Notes: generated from the sequence alone by a model not told the origin. A stretch of 64,000 nt of DNA from an uncultured Ruminococcus sp. (GCA_947178575.1 CAMWYX010000004.1:1-64000), one strand, 5' to 3'. Counted from the stretch's first letter, positions 1-8,177 are shown. Numbers and translations are program-made.

Positions 1-504
1 ACCTAATGGAATACTATTAAAGAAATAATGACATCCTACACTATTTATATAAGCAAGAACATCAGAATATTTTTTCTGTTTAAACCAATCATTTAAAATA
101 TATAAATATTCAGTGTCATAATTCATCTGAGAAATCAATTTTTTATACTGTGAGAGTTTATATGAGCAGGTCTGTAATTTTTCATCTACTGAACCCGAAC
201 CATTTTGAAATTTTTTCTCTATTATGTAAACAACTCTCTTTTGAACATTAATAAAAGCATCATCAGGAAGCAAAGAATCAGAATTTACATCAAGATCTAC
301 TCCATTACTCTTTAAAAATTTTCTGAATTGGTGTTTAGGTTTACTATATCCTATAAGCTGATTATTCTTATCGTGTACTTCACCATTATTGACAATAAAT
401 CCATTATCAATTAGTACATCATTTAATGATGTAGTCTGTTCAAAATGTAATCCATTAACATTTGTATTTGCTCCACCACCGTGGATATTTGGCATTTTTG
501 ACAT
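1..504 (-). CDS. Type II restriction endonuclease-like protein, partial (C-terminus cut by window edge)
   Basis: The frame is open for 168 codons from an ATG at 504 to base 1 without a stop, so the C-terminus lies outside the window. AGGAGGT sits six bases before the ATG. The protein starts with a glycine-rich GGGANTN segment, has LPDDAF at residues 79-84 and IIEKK at 94-98. This fits the PD-(D/E)XK metal-binding core, with P80-D81 and E96-x-K98. It is followed by GSGSVDEKLQT, which I recognise from a family of type II restriction enzymes. The role would be cleavage of unmodified DNA. No methyltransferase is visible next to it, so a partner would have to lie further left. The recognition sequence cannot be read from the protein. 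The family call is fairly firm; that the gene is intact is unknown. Confidence 0.7.
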   Translation of the reverse strand, partial: MSKMPNIHGGGANTNVNGLHFEQTTSLNDVLIDNGFIVNNGEVHDKNNQLIGYSKPKHQFRKFLKSNGVDLDVNSDSLLPDDAFINVQKRVVYIIEKKFQNGSGSVDEKLQTCSYKLSQYKKLISQMNYDTEYLYILNDWFKQKKYSDVLAYINSVGCHYFFNSIPLG

Positions 505-731
505 TGATTTACCTCCTAAAAAATGTTATCTCACCATTTAAGAAATTTGATATATTAGTTAACTATAATTTACAGAATTGTCTGCTCTTGCTGACTTCGC
601 ACTGATTCCTGAATAGCTACAGGTCAGGAGGATATTCTGAAAATCCCTCATAGGCGGAATGATTACCCCTAATCTGTTCTCCTTTCTTGATTCTCTGTAC
701 TAACAGCATGGTATTCACTTCACAGGCATAC

Positions 732-783
732 GAAAAGTATAGTACATAACTGCACTCCATAAGTACATATTACCATACTTTTC
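732..783. repeat. Short inverted repeat upstream of the restriction gene
   Basis: GAAAAGTATAGT at 732-743 is matched in inverted orientation by 772-783, with one mismatch over 12 bases and a 28-base spacer. It lies about 230 bp upstream of the restriction-like gene, in the 505-1003 stretch where I see no convincing gene. It could be a regulator site, for example of a controller protein, but there is no direct evidence. No run of T follows, so it is not a standard terminator. Confidence 0.4.
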
Positions 784-814
784 CTGTTTTGTCAACGTTA
801 ATATCATCTAAGAC

Positions 815-974
815 ACGGAAATCAATTTTCAAAATTTCAGCAAGTTTGAATAAACCAATTTGATACTTTTAGCATTTTGAAAGCACGAAAATTACTTGAA
901 AGGATATTGAAGACAATCAAAAATGATGTTAAACACCAAAAGTAAATAATCTAATCAACAAAATCGATTTCCGT
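815..974. repeat. 160-bp segment bounded by inverted repeats (possible MITE-like relic)
   Basis: ACGGAAATCAATTTT at 815-829 and its inverted partner at 960-974 match at 14 of 15 positions. The 130 bp between them has no start-to-stop frame I would call a gene. The layout resembles a small non-autonomous element, or two copies of a binding site. No target-site duplication is obvious. It lies just beyond the 3' end of the surface lipoprotein gene at 1004. Confidence 0.35.
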
Positions 975-1003
975 ACACCTAAAAGCCAGTAAATTACAGT
1001 TGA

Positions 1004-2416
1004 CTATATTTCAATCGTATAAAGGTTCTGTCCTTCGGAAACCGTAAACTCTCCCTGATTTTCACCGTTGAGATACGGCGAGAATATAGCCCCTGGAACA
1101 ATATCCGGCGCAAGCATCATAACACATCTGAACGGATTTTCCGGAGTGAGTGATGCAAATTCATTTCCGCCGAGAACAAATCCCACGGTATTTCCGGATT
1201 CAACGCCGTTTTTCCAGTTTACCACAATGTAAGGATTAACAGAATCCGCCGGAGCGGTCACCATATTTCCTGCCGCATAAACATATCCGCCGGCATAATA
1301 CAATCCTGCCGCCGAATATACCGAGCTTTTTTCCTCTTTTACTCCTCCGCATATATAATGCGTACCGCCGTTGATATTCATTGTTCCTTTTGATTTCAGA
1401 CCGTTTGTACCGCTGTTTATCACCATAGTTCCGCCGTTGAGAGTTATATTGTCGTTGGCGATTATTCCCGATTTTTTTGAATTTATCAGATAATCTCCGC
1501 TTTCTATTATAACATCGTCGTCACTGGCTATTCCGTGGGCATTTCCGGCATTTATTTCAAGATAGCCGTCGCCCTTTATTCTCAGTGTATCATTTGAGAA
1601 AATAGCTCCGTCGTTTATCTTGTCATTTCCGCTGTCGCTGAGATAATTCACACTTCCTTCGGCAAGCTTCACCACGCATCTTTTTGCATTGTCAACAAAT
1701 ACAGCCGGTCCGTATGAACATGAAATATTCAGTCCGTCAAAAGTTATTTCGACCTTTTCCTCTTCCGCCGTGTTGATATATATCTGACCGTCCGAGCAAT
1801 ATCCACGGACTATATAATCACCGCCGGCAGTAATGCGGACCGTCGAGCCGTCGGCTTCGGCATTTATTCCGTCAACTGAAACATTTTCGTCAAATGTTAT
1901 TTCAGCATCAAATTTTTTTGTTTCTGGTTCTGATACGGGTTCTGTTTCCACAGCCGGAATTTCTGTAACAGCCGTTGTTGAGGCAGCTGTCGCAGTTCCG
2001 GCGGATTCAGGTATATTTCCGGAATCTCCGCTGATTCCGGAATTTTCGGCTGATGTGCCGTTGTCTTTTAACTCCGTATTTTTTTTATTCGTGGAAACCA
2101 CTGTTTCAGTTTTTGTGCCGGTGGATTTTCCGGAAAAAGCGGTTGTATTTCCGGAAATTTTTATGGTGGATTTTTCTGTAGTTGTTATTATATCCGTACT
2201 TTCTGCCGACGATTCCGAAGAAGTTTCTTCCGGAGTTTTTTCTGTGGTTTTTTCCGGTTCTGTAGTCACAGCCGGACTTTCAGATTTCTCTGAAATTTCC
2301 GTTTCTGATGTCGCAGTAACCGGAACTCTGTCCGGAACTTCCGGATTTTCCTGTCTGCCACAGGCTGAAAGCATAATCAATACGCCCACGGCAAACGCTG
2401 TTTTTCTGTAATTCAT
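1004..2416 (-). CDS. Carbohydrate-binding surface lipoprotein (Cthe_2159/DUF4353-like)
   Basis: The 470-residue protein begins with a lipoprotein signal peptide ending in the lipobox LSAC, with the lipidated Cys at residue 19. Residues 20 to about 165 are a low-complexity Ser/Thr/Glu linker that would span the cell wall. The rest is a run of short beta-strand repeats rich in Gly, Asn and Asp (such as IKGDGYLEI and NAGNAHGI). This is typical of the parallel beta-helix family of Clostridium thermocellum Cthe_2159, reported to bind cellulose and pectin-like polymers. The gene is last in a minus-strand set with DUF4956 (38 bp upstream) and a VTC-domain protein. That trio recurs in clostridia, often with CotH, which is absent here. 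The ligand is inferred from the family. Confidence 0.7.
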   Translation of the reverse strand: MNYRKTAFAVGVLIMLSACGRQENPEVPDRVPVTATSETEISEKSESPAVTTEPEKTTEKTPEETSSESSAESTDIITTTEKSTIKISGNTTAFSGKSTGTKTETVVSTNKKNTELKDNGTSAENSGISGDSGNIPESAGTATAASTTAVTEIPAVETEPVSEPETKKFDAEITFDENVSVDGINAEADGSTVRITAGGDYIVRGYCSDGQIYINTAEEEKVEITFDGLNISCSYGPAVFVDNAKRCVVKLAEGSVNYLSDSGNDKINDGAIFSNDTLRIKGDGYLEINAGNAHGIASDDDVIIESGDYLINSKKSGIIANDNITLNGGTMVINSGTNGLKSKGTMNINGGTHYICGGVKEEKSSVYSAAGLYYAGGYVYAAGNMVTAPADSVNPYIVVNWKNGVESGNTVGFVLGGNEFASLTPENPFRCVMMLAPDIVPGAIFSPYLNGENQGEFTVSEGQNLYTIEI

Positions 2417-2454
2417 ATAAAATTCCCCATAAACTACATTGACTATATTTTCAA

Positions 2455-3210
2455 TCAGCTTTCGTATACTTTGTCATCATATTTAAAGAAAACGAGGTTT
2501 ATAGTCATATTTCCGTTAAGTGCACGGAGTTCGTCAATAAATTTTTTCTGGTCGGTATCTTCGTGAATCTCAACCGAATAAATCAGCTCGAAAAGCGTTC
2601 CGAAATTGGTGGTCTTTACACGTCTGAGCTTGCTGAACTTTGTATACTTCGCAAGCACAGGCTCAAAAACTCCCTGATAGTCGAGATTTTCCGGAATGGT
2701 GATTTTCAATGTCATATGACGTGTTTTACAGCCTCCGAAATTCATTTCCGAAAGAATAAACATTACCACGCCGAGCACCACAAAAAATACAATTCCGAAT
2801 CCGATATAACCTATTCCGCAGGCAACTCCGGCTGACATCGCAAAGAATATGTATGCTATATCTTTCGGGTCGCCTGGAACACTCCTGAATCGGACAAGCG
2901 TAAACGCTCCGGCAAGACTCAACGCTCCTGCCGTCGTATTTATCAGCAGAAGAATGAGCGAAACTATTGTTGGAAGCATTATCATCGTAAATACATAGCT
3001 CTGAGAATATCCCTCCTTGCGGTGACAGAATATGTATACCAGACTTATAAGAAAGCCTATAACAAGCGCAGCCCCGACACACAGCCCGAACTGACCTATT
3101 GTTATATTGTCAAGTGCCGGTGAAGATGATGTATTCGTGAAAATATCACCCGCATCGGAATCAGAACCCGACATAAGCACATTGCCGAAAAAATTGAAAA
3201 AAGCCAGCAT
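2455..3210 (-). CDS. DUF4956 family membrane protein
   Basis: The 251-residue protein has about four hydrophobic segments between residues 40 and 155, including LCVGAALVIGFLISLVYIF and IGFGIVFFVVLGVVMFIL. A soluble C-terminal domain of about 90 residues follows. The conserved FTLVRFRSVPGDPKD loop between membrane segments is characteristic of DUF4956. Its biochemical function is unknown. The family is repeatedly found beside VTC-domain and CotH-like proteins, and here it sits 3 bp downstream of the VTC gene, so the two are probably co-translated. A membrane partner role in a surface-modification system is inference. Confidence 0.75.
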   Translation of the reverse strand: MLAFFNFFGNVLMSGSDSDAGDIFTNTSSSPALDNITIGQFGLCVGAALVIGFLISLVYIFCHRKEGYSQSYVFTMIMLPTIVSLILLLINTTAGALSLAGAFTLVRFRSVPGDPKDIAYIFFAMSAGVACGIGYIGFGIVFFVVLGVVMFILSEMNFGGCKTRHMTLKITIPENLDYQGVFEPVLAKYTKFSKLRRVKTTNFGTLFELIYSVEIHEDTDQKKFIDELRALNGNMTINLVFFKYDDKVYES

Positions 3211-3213
3211 AAA

Positions 3214-4002
3214 TCATACACTCCTGTTAAGTAAAATTTTATTGTTTGCTATCGAAATACCGGAAATCTGTATATTACTTCTTGTTGTCTGCTCATGGAC
3301 AAATGTCATATACGCTTTGCCGTATTTTGAAAAACTTGCCTTGTATATCTGAAGTTCAGAAAGTTTGCGGATAAGCCATTCCGGCATTGAATCAGAAACC
3401 TTTACTTCCATAAGCCTCTGTTCTGCACCGATTATGTAATTTCCGTAGCTCTGACAATCAAGGCTGAGGTCATAACGTCTTTCTGTTATCTTCCTGTCGA
3501 ACGTCAGCCGGAAATCCTTGTTATCTTTTCCGAAAAATGCTTCACGCTGATAGCTGATATAATGTTTCGGCTCAACAGGATAATGATTCAGAAACGCATC
3601 GAGTTCGCTGAATACCTGACCTGTAACATACTTTGAATATTCAGGTTTTACCCGTTCACGGAAATACTGTCCGCTTTCGGCAAGAGTCATTGAAACACGT
3701 CTTTTTGTGACGATACCGCCGATTTTCCGCTTTATTTCCAGAAAAACAAGCGAATCCGGAGAAGCCGGAGAATAATAGCTTCTCAGGCGAAGTTTTTCCT
3801 TAAAATAGGGCTTTGCAAGGGATTCACGGATAAGAAAATCATCGGGAGTATCATAATAGATATTATATATTCCGTATTCTTTTCCGCCGACGCAGTATTT
3901 ATCCGGATTCATATATTCCGATATAACTTCCATAAGCGATTCATACTGGTGCATATTAAGCAGAAATTTTATTTCTTTCCGTGCAAATGAACTTATAGCC
4001 AT
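3214..4002 (-). CDS. VTC-domain (polyphosphate polymerase-like) protein
   Basis: The start is taken as the ATG at 4002, because AGAAAGGAG lies six bases before it; an ATG 30 bases upstream lacks a ribosome binding site. The 262-residue protein has the charged tunnel pattern of the VTC/CYTH fold: RKEIKFLL near the N-terminus, YYDTPDDFLI, KLRLRSY, FLEIKRK and LMEVKVSD near the C-terminus. In eukaryotic VTC complexes this domain makes polyphosphate. The bacterial members beside DUF4956 and CotH are uncharacterised, so the substrate is open. It is the first gene of the trio. A -10 box with TTAAG direct repeats lies upstream (4053-4094). Confidence 0.75.
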   Translation of the reverse strand: MAISSFARKEIKFLLNMHQYESLMEVISEYMNPDKYCVGGKEYGIYNIYYDTPDDFLIRESLAKPYFKEKLRLRSYYSPASPDSLVFLEIKRKIGGIVTKRRVSMTLAESGQYFRERVKPEYSKYVTGQVFSELDAFLNHYPVEPKHYISYQREAFFGKDNKDFRLTFDRKITERRYDLSLDCQSYGNYIIGAEQRLMEVKVSDSMPEWLIRKLSELQIYKASFSKYGKAYMTFVHEQTTRSNIQISGISIANNKILLNRSV

Positions 4003-4052
4003 ATTAATCTCCTTTCTGTCAATGAATAACATTCATTTTTAATCATGGCTAT

Positions 4053-4094
4053 ATTATACAGGCGTTGTCTTAAAATAATCTTAAATAAACTTAA
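4053..4094 (-). promoter_or_regulatory. VTC operon promoter -10 with three TTAAG direct repeats
   Basis: On the minus strand a TATAAT box (4053-4058) is preceded by three TTAAG repeats (4090-4094, 4080-4084 and 4069-4073) spaced 10 and 11 bp, about one helical turn. They occupy the place of a -35 box, which is otherwise poor. Phased direct repeats in this position are typical of binding sites for OmpR/PhoB-family response regulators; the regulator's identity is inference. Confidence 0.5.
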
Positions 4095-4136
4095 TATTTA
4101 TGTCAGAAACATGAAAATTCTGTGAGATTCCGAATA

Positions 4137-4175
4137 AAAAAACAAGTCCGCCGGAAATTCCGGAGAACCTGTTTT
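4137..4175 (-). terminator. Rho-independent terminator after the GDSL esterase gene
   Basis: On the minus strand a GC-rich hairpin around TCCGGAATTTCCGG (4141-4174) is followed by seven T residues. It lies 16 bp past the esterase stop and separates it from the VTC operon. Confidence 0.8.
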
Positions 4176-4190
4176 GTATTATAACATATT

Positions 4191-5597
4191 TTAATCAATT
4201 TCAGGGAATGTTATCCATTCATCTTTCAGAACATTATCATCATCGGGCTTGATTATAATTGAATCCAGTGAACCAATAATCGAATGTGAACCCATATTTG
4301 AACTCTGCACCCTGTCCGGCTCTGCATCGGGGTCATAATCAGGCGGAGTTATGGAGTTATCGCCGTCAGGGAAAAGCGAAAATCCTTTATCAGTCAGTTT
4401 CTTTCCGGTCTCAATAAGGAGCTTTCTTGCGGCAACAACATCAAAGACATCGATTTCTCCGTCCTTGTCAACATCAAATCGTGAAATATCTTCCTGTGAA
4501 AAATCGAACTCATAGGGATTTCCCATAACATACCGGCATATTTTCACAAGGTCTACAACTCCTATCGGTTTTTCTTCCGGTTCTGCCGTGGAGGTGGTGA
4601 CTGCCGGAGCGGTTGTTGTCTGTATATTGGTTGTTGTTTTCTGAATTGATGTTGTAACCGCCGGAATTTCTGAAACCGTCGTTACTATCGGCTCTGCTGT
4701 GCTTGTTGTTACTGCCGGAATCTCTGTGGAATTTCCGGAATTTTCTTTCTGATACGTTAGTTCGCTGTCAATAATATACGCCCACTGCTTTCCCATTGCC
4801 TTATATCCGGAATTATTCGGGTGTACGCCGTCAAAAAGCTGTGTTTTTACATCGGTTATCATTTCCGGAGCATCGGAAAGAACAACATTTTTACCCTCTT
4901 CCTGTTTCTTTTCCGCAAGGAATCTCACAGCAAGATTATAGTCATCAATTGTCTTAATTACTGCCGATTCCGCTTCCTCATCGGAATACTGCTCCTGCCA
5001 GTCTGCGGAATGACGGTAATTCCCGAACCAATCATATACTTCGCTCCTGTTGGGGTCGGCATACGGAATTGTTGCGAGGAAAAGCATTGAATCTTCCGGA
5101 ATATTATCAAGAATATAATCAACAAGAATTTCAAGGCGTTCCGGTGCTTTATCCATTTCGTGATTGTCTATGACATCATTCGTTCCGATTTGGAGAGTAA
5201 TAATATCAGGTTCAGCGGAAAGACAATCTGTAGACTGCAATGTTTCATAAATTCCGGTACGTCCGCTGTAACTCATAATGGAATATCCGCTGTAGCCTGT
5301 ATTTTCGTTGTCAAACTCCCATGTTTCGCCTGTTTCCTCGTCCGTATATGACGGAGTCCAGCCTCCGTCTTTAGCTCCGACCATATCAACAGTATATCCT
5401 GATTCCGTAAGCTCGTGATATATGAATTTTCTGTACGAACCGACGTAATCATTAACATATCCGTCTGTTATGGAATCGCCGATACACATTATTTTCAGAA
5501 CGTCGTCCGCAGATGCTGAATTTTCAGACATATTCAATACCGTCGCAGATGACATGACAATTAAAGCTGATGTAAAAGCCGAAATAATTTTTTTCAT
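4191..5597 (-). CDS. Secreted SGNH/GDSL esterase with type I dockerin
   Basis: The 468-residue protein has a signal peptide over about residues 1-30. An SGNH hydrolase domain follows, with the GDS nucleophile block at 40-42, the GTN block at 138-140 and the D256-x-x-H259 pair. Such enzymes deacylate esters, often acetylated xylan or other plant polysaccharides. A Thr/Pro-rich linker spans about 285-340. Residues 345-397 form a dockerin: the second repeat has the calcium loop DVDKDGEIDVFD, and the first is less canonical. About 70 further residues follow it, which is unusual because dockerins are normally terminal. Dockerin attachment predicts assembly on a cohesin scaffold at the cell surface. 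The start is 42 bp downstream of thiC with no terminator visible between, so riboswitch-controlled read-through is possible. AAAGGCGG precedes the ATG. Confidence 0.85.
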   Translation of the reverse strand: MKKIISAFTSALIVMSSATVLNMSENSASADDVLKIMCIGDSITDGYVNDYVGSYRKFIYHELTESGYTVDMVGAKDGGWTPSYTDEETGETWEFDNENTGYSGYSIMSYSGRTGIYETLQSTDCLSAEPDIITLQIGTNDVIDNHEMDKAPERLEILVDYILDNIPEDSMLFLATIPYADPNRSEVYDWFGNYRHSADWQEQYSDEEAESAVIKTIDDYNLAVRFLAEKKQEEGKNVVLSDAPEMITDVKTQLFDGVHPNNSGYKAMGKQWAYIIDSELTYQKENSGNSTEIPAVTTSTAEPIVTTVSEIPAVTTSIQKTTTNIQTTTAPAVTTSTAEPEEKPIGVVDLVKICRYVMGNPYEFDFSQEDISRFDVDKDGEIDVFDVVAARKLLIETGKKLTDKGFSLFPDGDNSITPPDYDPDAEPDRVQSSNMGSHSIIGSLDSIIIKPDDDNVLKDEWITFPEID

Positions 5598-5639
5598 TTT
5601 TGACCGCCTTTCAAGATATATGTATGATTTTTAATATTC

Positions 5640-6953
5640 TTACTTTTCTGTACAGAAATCCACCTTTTCGCCGTTAAGTATCTTGTTTGTGGTACGTACC
5701 GCACACATTTTTCCACACATGGAGCAGGTATGCCTGTCTGCCGGAGGTGTGCTTTCAAAATATTGCCGTGCTTTTTCGGGGTCGATGGCGAGTTCAAACA
5801 TTTTTTCCCAGTCAACTTCGTGACGTGCTTCCGCCATAGCGTTATCCCTGTCGGTTGCGTGCGGGATTCCCTTTGCAATATCTGCCGCATGAGCTGCTAT
5901 TCTGCTTGCCATAATTCCCTCTTTTACATCGTTTATATCGGGAAGTCTGAGGTGTTCCGCCGGTGTGACATAGCAAAGGAAATCAGCTCCGCTTGCTGCT
6001 GCTATAGCTCCTCCGATAGCCGATGTTATGTGGTCGTAGCCCGGGGCAATATCCGTTACAAGAGGTCCGAGAACATAGAACGGTGCATTATGGCATATCC
6101 TTTTCTGAAGTTTCATATTTGCAGCTATTTCATTCATAGCCATGTGACCCGGACCTTCGACCATTACCTGAACATCTTTCGCCCATGCTCTTTCGGTAAG
6201 TGCGCCGAGTTCAATAAGCTCCGAAATCTGTCCGGCATCTGTGGAATCGTCTATACAGCCGGGACGAAGAGCATCGCCGAGACTGATAGTTACATCATAT
6301 TCACGCAGAATATCAAGAACCTCATCATAATGCTCATAGAACGGATTTTCATTACCTGTCATCATCATCCATGCAAACAGCAGAGAGCCTCCACGTGATA
6401 CGATATTCATTTTCCGCTTGTCACGCATGAACGCTTCAACTGCACGTCTGTTTATTCCGGCATGAATAGTCATGAAATCAACGCCGTTTTCCGCATGAGC
6501 ACGTACAACTTTCAGAAAATCACCAGCTGTTATTTCGAGGAGGTCTTTTTCAAGATAGCCGATAGCATCGTACATCGGAACTGTACCTATCATCGCAGGC
6601 GATTTTTCAATAAGCTGTGTACGGAATGTATTTGTTTTACCGTAGTTGCTTAAATCCATGATAGCTTCCGCACCGTACTTTATGGACATCTCGACTTTTT
6701 TCATTTCATTATCATAGTTATTGCAGTCTCCGGAGATACCGAGATTTACATTTATTTTGGTACGCATTTTAGTACCGATTCCCTCCGGTGATATAGATGT
6801 ATGGCGTATATTGCACGGTATACAGACTTCACCCTTTGCAACAAGTTCGCATAATTCCTGTTCGCTTATAAATTCTTTTTTGGCGACGATTTTCATTTCC
6901 GGAGTTATAATTCCTTTTTTTGCCGCTTCCATCTGTGTTGCGTATTCTCTCAT
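5640..6953 (-). CDS. thiC: Phosphomethylpyrimidine synthase ThiC
   Basis: ThiC is a radical SAM enzyme that converts aminoimidazole ribotide to hydroxymethylpyrimidine phosphate, the pyrimidine half of thiamine. The start at 6953 is chosen because AGAAAGGA lies upstream and [14 protein letters not shown] is the usual N-terminus. The 437-residue length fits the short clostridial form. The C-terminal iron-sulfur motif is CSMCGKMC, the C-x2-C-x3-C spacing seen in anaerobe ThiC. Other conserved blocks are CNIRHTS, MTIHAGI and EGPGHM. The gene is preceded by a TPP riboswitch with a terminator (7003-7129), so it should be shut off by thiamine pyrophosphate. No other thiamine gene is in the window. 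Confidence 0.97.
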   Translation of the reverse strand: MREYATQMEAAKKGIITPEMKIVAKKEFISEQELCELVAKGEVCIPCNIRHTSISPEGIGTKMRTKINVNLGISGDCNNYDNEMKKVEMSIKYGAEAIMDLSNYGKTNTFRTQLIEKSPAMIGTVPMYDAIGYLEKDLLEITAGDFLKVVRAHAENGVDFMTIHAGINRRAVEAFMRDKRKMNIVSRGGSLLFAWMMMTGNENPFYEHYDEVLDILREYDVTISLGDALRPGCIDDSTDAGQISELIELGALTERAWAKDVQVMVEGPGHMAMNEIAANMKLQKRICHNAPFYVLGPLVTDIAPGYDHITSAIGGAIAAASGADFLCYVTPAEHLRLPDINDVKEGIMASRIAAHAADIAKGIPHATDRDNAMAEARHEVDWEKMFELAIDPEKARQYFESTPPADRHTCSMCGKMCAVRTTNKILNGEKVDFCTEK

Positions 6954-7002
6954 TATAAAAAATCCTTTCTGTGATTTCATAAAATTACATAATAAATATA
7001 AC

Positions 7003-7031
7003 AAAAAAGAGCCTGTATACGCAGACTCCAC
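7003..7031 (-). terminator. Riboswitch expression-platform terminator upstream of thiC
   Basis: On the minus strand GAGTCTG pairs with CAGGCTC (one G-U) and is followed by TTTTTTG. It lies between the TPP aptamer and the thiC ribosome binding site, so it should form when TPP is bound and end transcription. Confidence 0.8.
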
Positions 7032-7041
7032 AAAAAATTCA

Positions 7042-7129
7042 TGTTCCCTACGCTGGCATTATCCAAATCAGGTTTAAAGGGTCGAAAGTAACACTTTCCT
7101 CTCAGCCTGTCACACAAGCTCCCCCACTG
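7042..7129 (-). promoter_or_regulatory. TPP riboswitch aptamer (THI element)
   Basis: The minus strand carries the signature THI-box blocks in order: GGGGGAGC, CAGGCTGAGAGG, the ACCC junction, AACCTGATTTGGATAATGCC and AGCGTAGGGAA. These are the TPP-binding residues of the aptamer. It lies about 90 bp upstream of the thiC start, followed by an intrinsic terminator, which indicates transcriptional control. Confidence 0.97.
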
Positions 7130-7134
7130 TATTT

Positions 7135-7163
7135 ATTATATCATATCTTTCCGGAAATTGCAA
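7135..7163 (-). promoter_or_regulatory. Promoter of the thiC riboswitch transcript
   Basis: TTGCAA and TATAAT are separated by 17 bp on the minus strand, with an extended -10 TG (ATGATATAAT). The start point would fall at the first bases of the TPP aptamer. Confidence 0.75.
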
Positions 7164-7183
7164 TAGTTTTTTACAGATTTTTA

Positions 7184-7483
7184 TCAAGCCAACCGCTCAG
7201 TTATTGTAGCGGTCAGAATCAGGTCTTTTATTTTTACTCCGTCAAGCTCATAATTTAAAACTTCGTCAAGATTAAGACCATTTATAATATCGCCATTGTT
7301 ATAAATCCAAATATCATAACAATTTTCTATCTTTTTCCCAGTATTTTCATCAAACATTGCTTCTATTCCATATTCAACACCATTATATTCAAATCCGATA
7401 TTCCAGCCGGAAGCAAGATAGCGTTTAAATTCTCCGAGCGTTTCAAATTTATATTCATCAGGGTTGTATTCATAATTTTTCGT
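7184..7483 (-). pseudogene. Paralogue of the small protein at 7548, start codon lost (ATG to ACG)
   Basis: This 99-codon frame is clearly related to the intact gene at 7548-7820. Both encode NYxYNPDExKFETLGEFK, GFEYNGVEYGIE and DLILTATITER, and both carry AAGGAGAAGAAAAATCA before the start. Here the codon at the position of the intact gene's ATG is ACG. No in-frame ATG, GTG or TTG exists upstream before the stop codon; the frame only reaches an ATT. The copy also has about ten extra residues in the middle. The body has no stop or frameshift, so the loss is recent or a rare start codon is used. Function unknown. Confidence 0.7.
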
Positions 7484-7547
7484 TGATTTTTCTTCTCCTT
7501 GTATATTTTCAGCAATCTAATTAAAAATTTTGCTGATAAATTACAAA

Positions 7548-7820
7548 TTACATTATTCTTTCTGTTATTGTAGCGGTCAGAATCAGGTCTCTGATTTTAA
7601 CACCGTCGAGTTTAAAATCAAGAACCTCTTCCAGTGTTATATCTTCTGCAATATCACCTTTATAAGCTATCCAGATTGCAAATTTATTATCATGTCCTTC
7701 TATGCCGTATTCTACGCCGTTATATTCAAATCCGACATTTGCACCGCAGGACAGGTAGAATTTAAATTCTCCGAGCGTTTCAAATTTGTGTTCGTCGGGG
7801 TTGTATTTATAATTTTCCAT
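7548..7820 (-). CDS. Small conserved hypothetical protein (90 aa)
   Basis: I do not recognise a named family. The 90-residue acidic protein begins MENYKYNPDE and has no signal peptide or membrane segment. It is rich in aromatic residues and looks like a single alpha/beta domain. AAAGGAGAAG precedes the ATG. A second, start-less copy lies 65 bp downstream on the same strand, showing a tandem duplication. The gene sits between thiC and tRNA-Gln. Confidence 0.7.
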   Translation of the reverse strand: MENYKYNPDEHKFETLGEFKFYLSCGANVGFEYNGVEYGIEGHDNKFAIWIAYKGDIAEDITLEEVLDFKLDGVKIRDLILTATITERIM

Positions 7821-7870
7821 TGATTTTTCTTCTCCTTTCCTGAGAGAAAGAGATTTTTCAGATAAGCAAA

Positions 7871-7905
7871 ATAAAAAATCTCTATATGAAAATTCATACA
7901 GAGAC
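7871..7905 (-). terminator. Terminator of tRNA-Gln
   Basis: On the minus strand TCTCTGTATGAA pairs with TTCATATAGAGA (one G-U) and is followed by TTTTTTATTTT. It starts about 10 bases after the tRNA 3' end. Confidence 0.85.
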
Positions 7906-7913
7906 TTAAATTA

Positions 7914-7989
7914 TGGTTGGGGTGCAGGGATTCGAACCCCGGAAGTGACGGAGTCAGAGTCCGTTGCCTTACCGCTTGGCGACACCCCA
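7914..7989 (-). tRNA. tRNA-Gln (anticodon CUG)
   Basis: The 76-base minus-strand gene has acceptor arms TGGGGTG/CACCCCA, a D-loop with AAGCGGTAAGGC, an anticodon stem ACGGA/TCCGT around CTCTGAC (anticodon CTG, reading CAG), the T-arm GGGGTTCGAATCCC-like block and an encoded CCA. It has its own promoter (8047-8075) and terminator. Confidence 0.97.
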
Positions 7990-8046
7990 GTGTCATCATA
8001 TTGTGCCGTGGGTTCTGATTCATTACCTATCCCCGACGACTTTTAT

Positions 8047-8075
8047 ATTATATCACATTAATTCAAAAAAGTCAA
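8047..8075 (-). promoter_or_regulatory. tRNA-Gln promoter
   Basis: TTGACT (8070-8075) and TATAAT (8047-8052) are separated by 17 bp on the minus strand, with the extended element GTGATATAAT. It lies about 55 bp upstream of the tRNA. Confidence 0.85.
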
Positions 8076-8117
8076 GCGTTTCTGAAATATTTTTTATTTT
8101 TAATTATCTTATAACTC

Positions 8118-8146
8118 TTGAAAAATATTCCGTTTCGATATATAAT
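8118..8146 (+). promoter_or_regulatory. Promoter of the lipid kinase gene
   Basis: TTGAAA and TATAAT are separated by 17 bp. The predicted start point near 8153 gives a leader of about 25 bases. Confidence 0.85.
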
Positions 8147-8177
8147 ATTATTATAATTACGCATAAGGAGCAGACAC

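Noticed and set aside
870-960. Possible short peptide (LKARKLLERILKTIK) in the 815-974 segment
   Set aside because: No ATG or ribosome binding site; the frame opens after a stop with no plausible start.
1833-2411. Long open frame on the plus strand opposite the surface lipoprotein gene
   Set aside because: It is a mirror of the Ser/Thr/Glu-rich linker codons. No ribosome binding site, and the minus-strand gene has a signal peptide and family match.
5730-6398. Plus-strand frame opposite thiC
   Set aside because: thiC is certain on the other strand and the product shows no family features.
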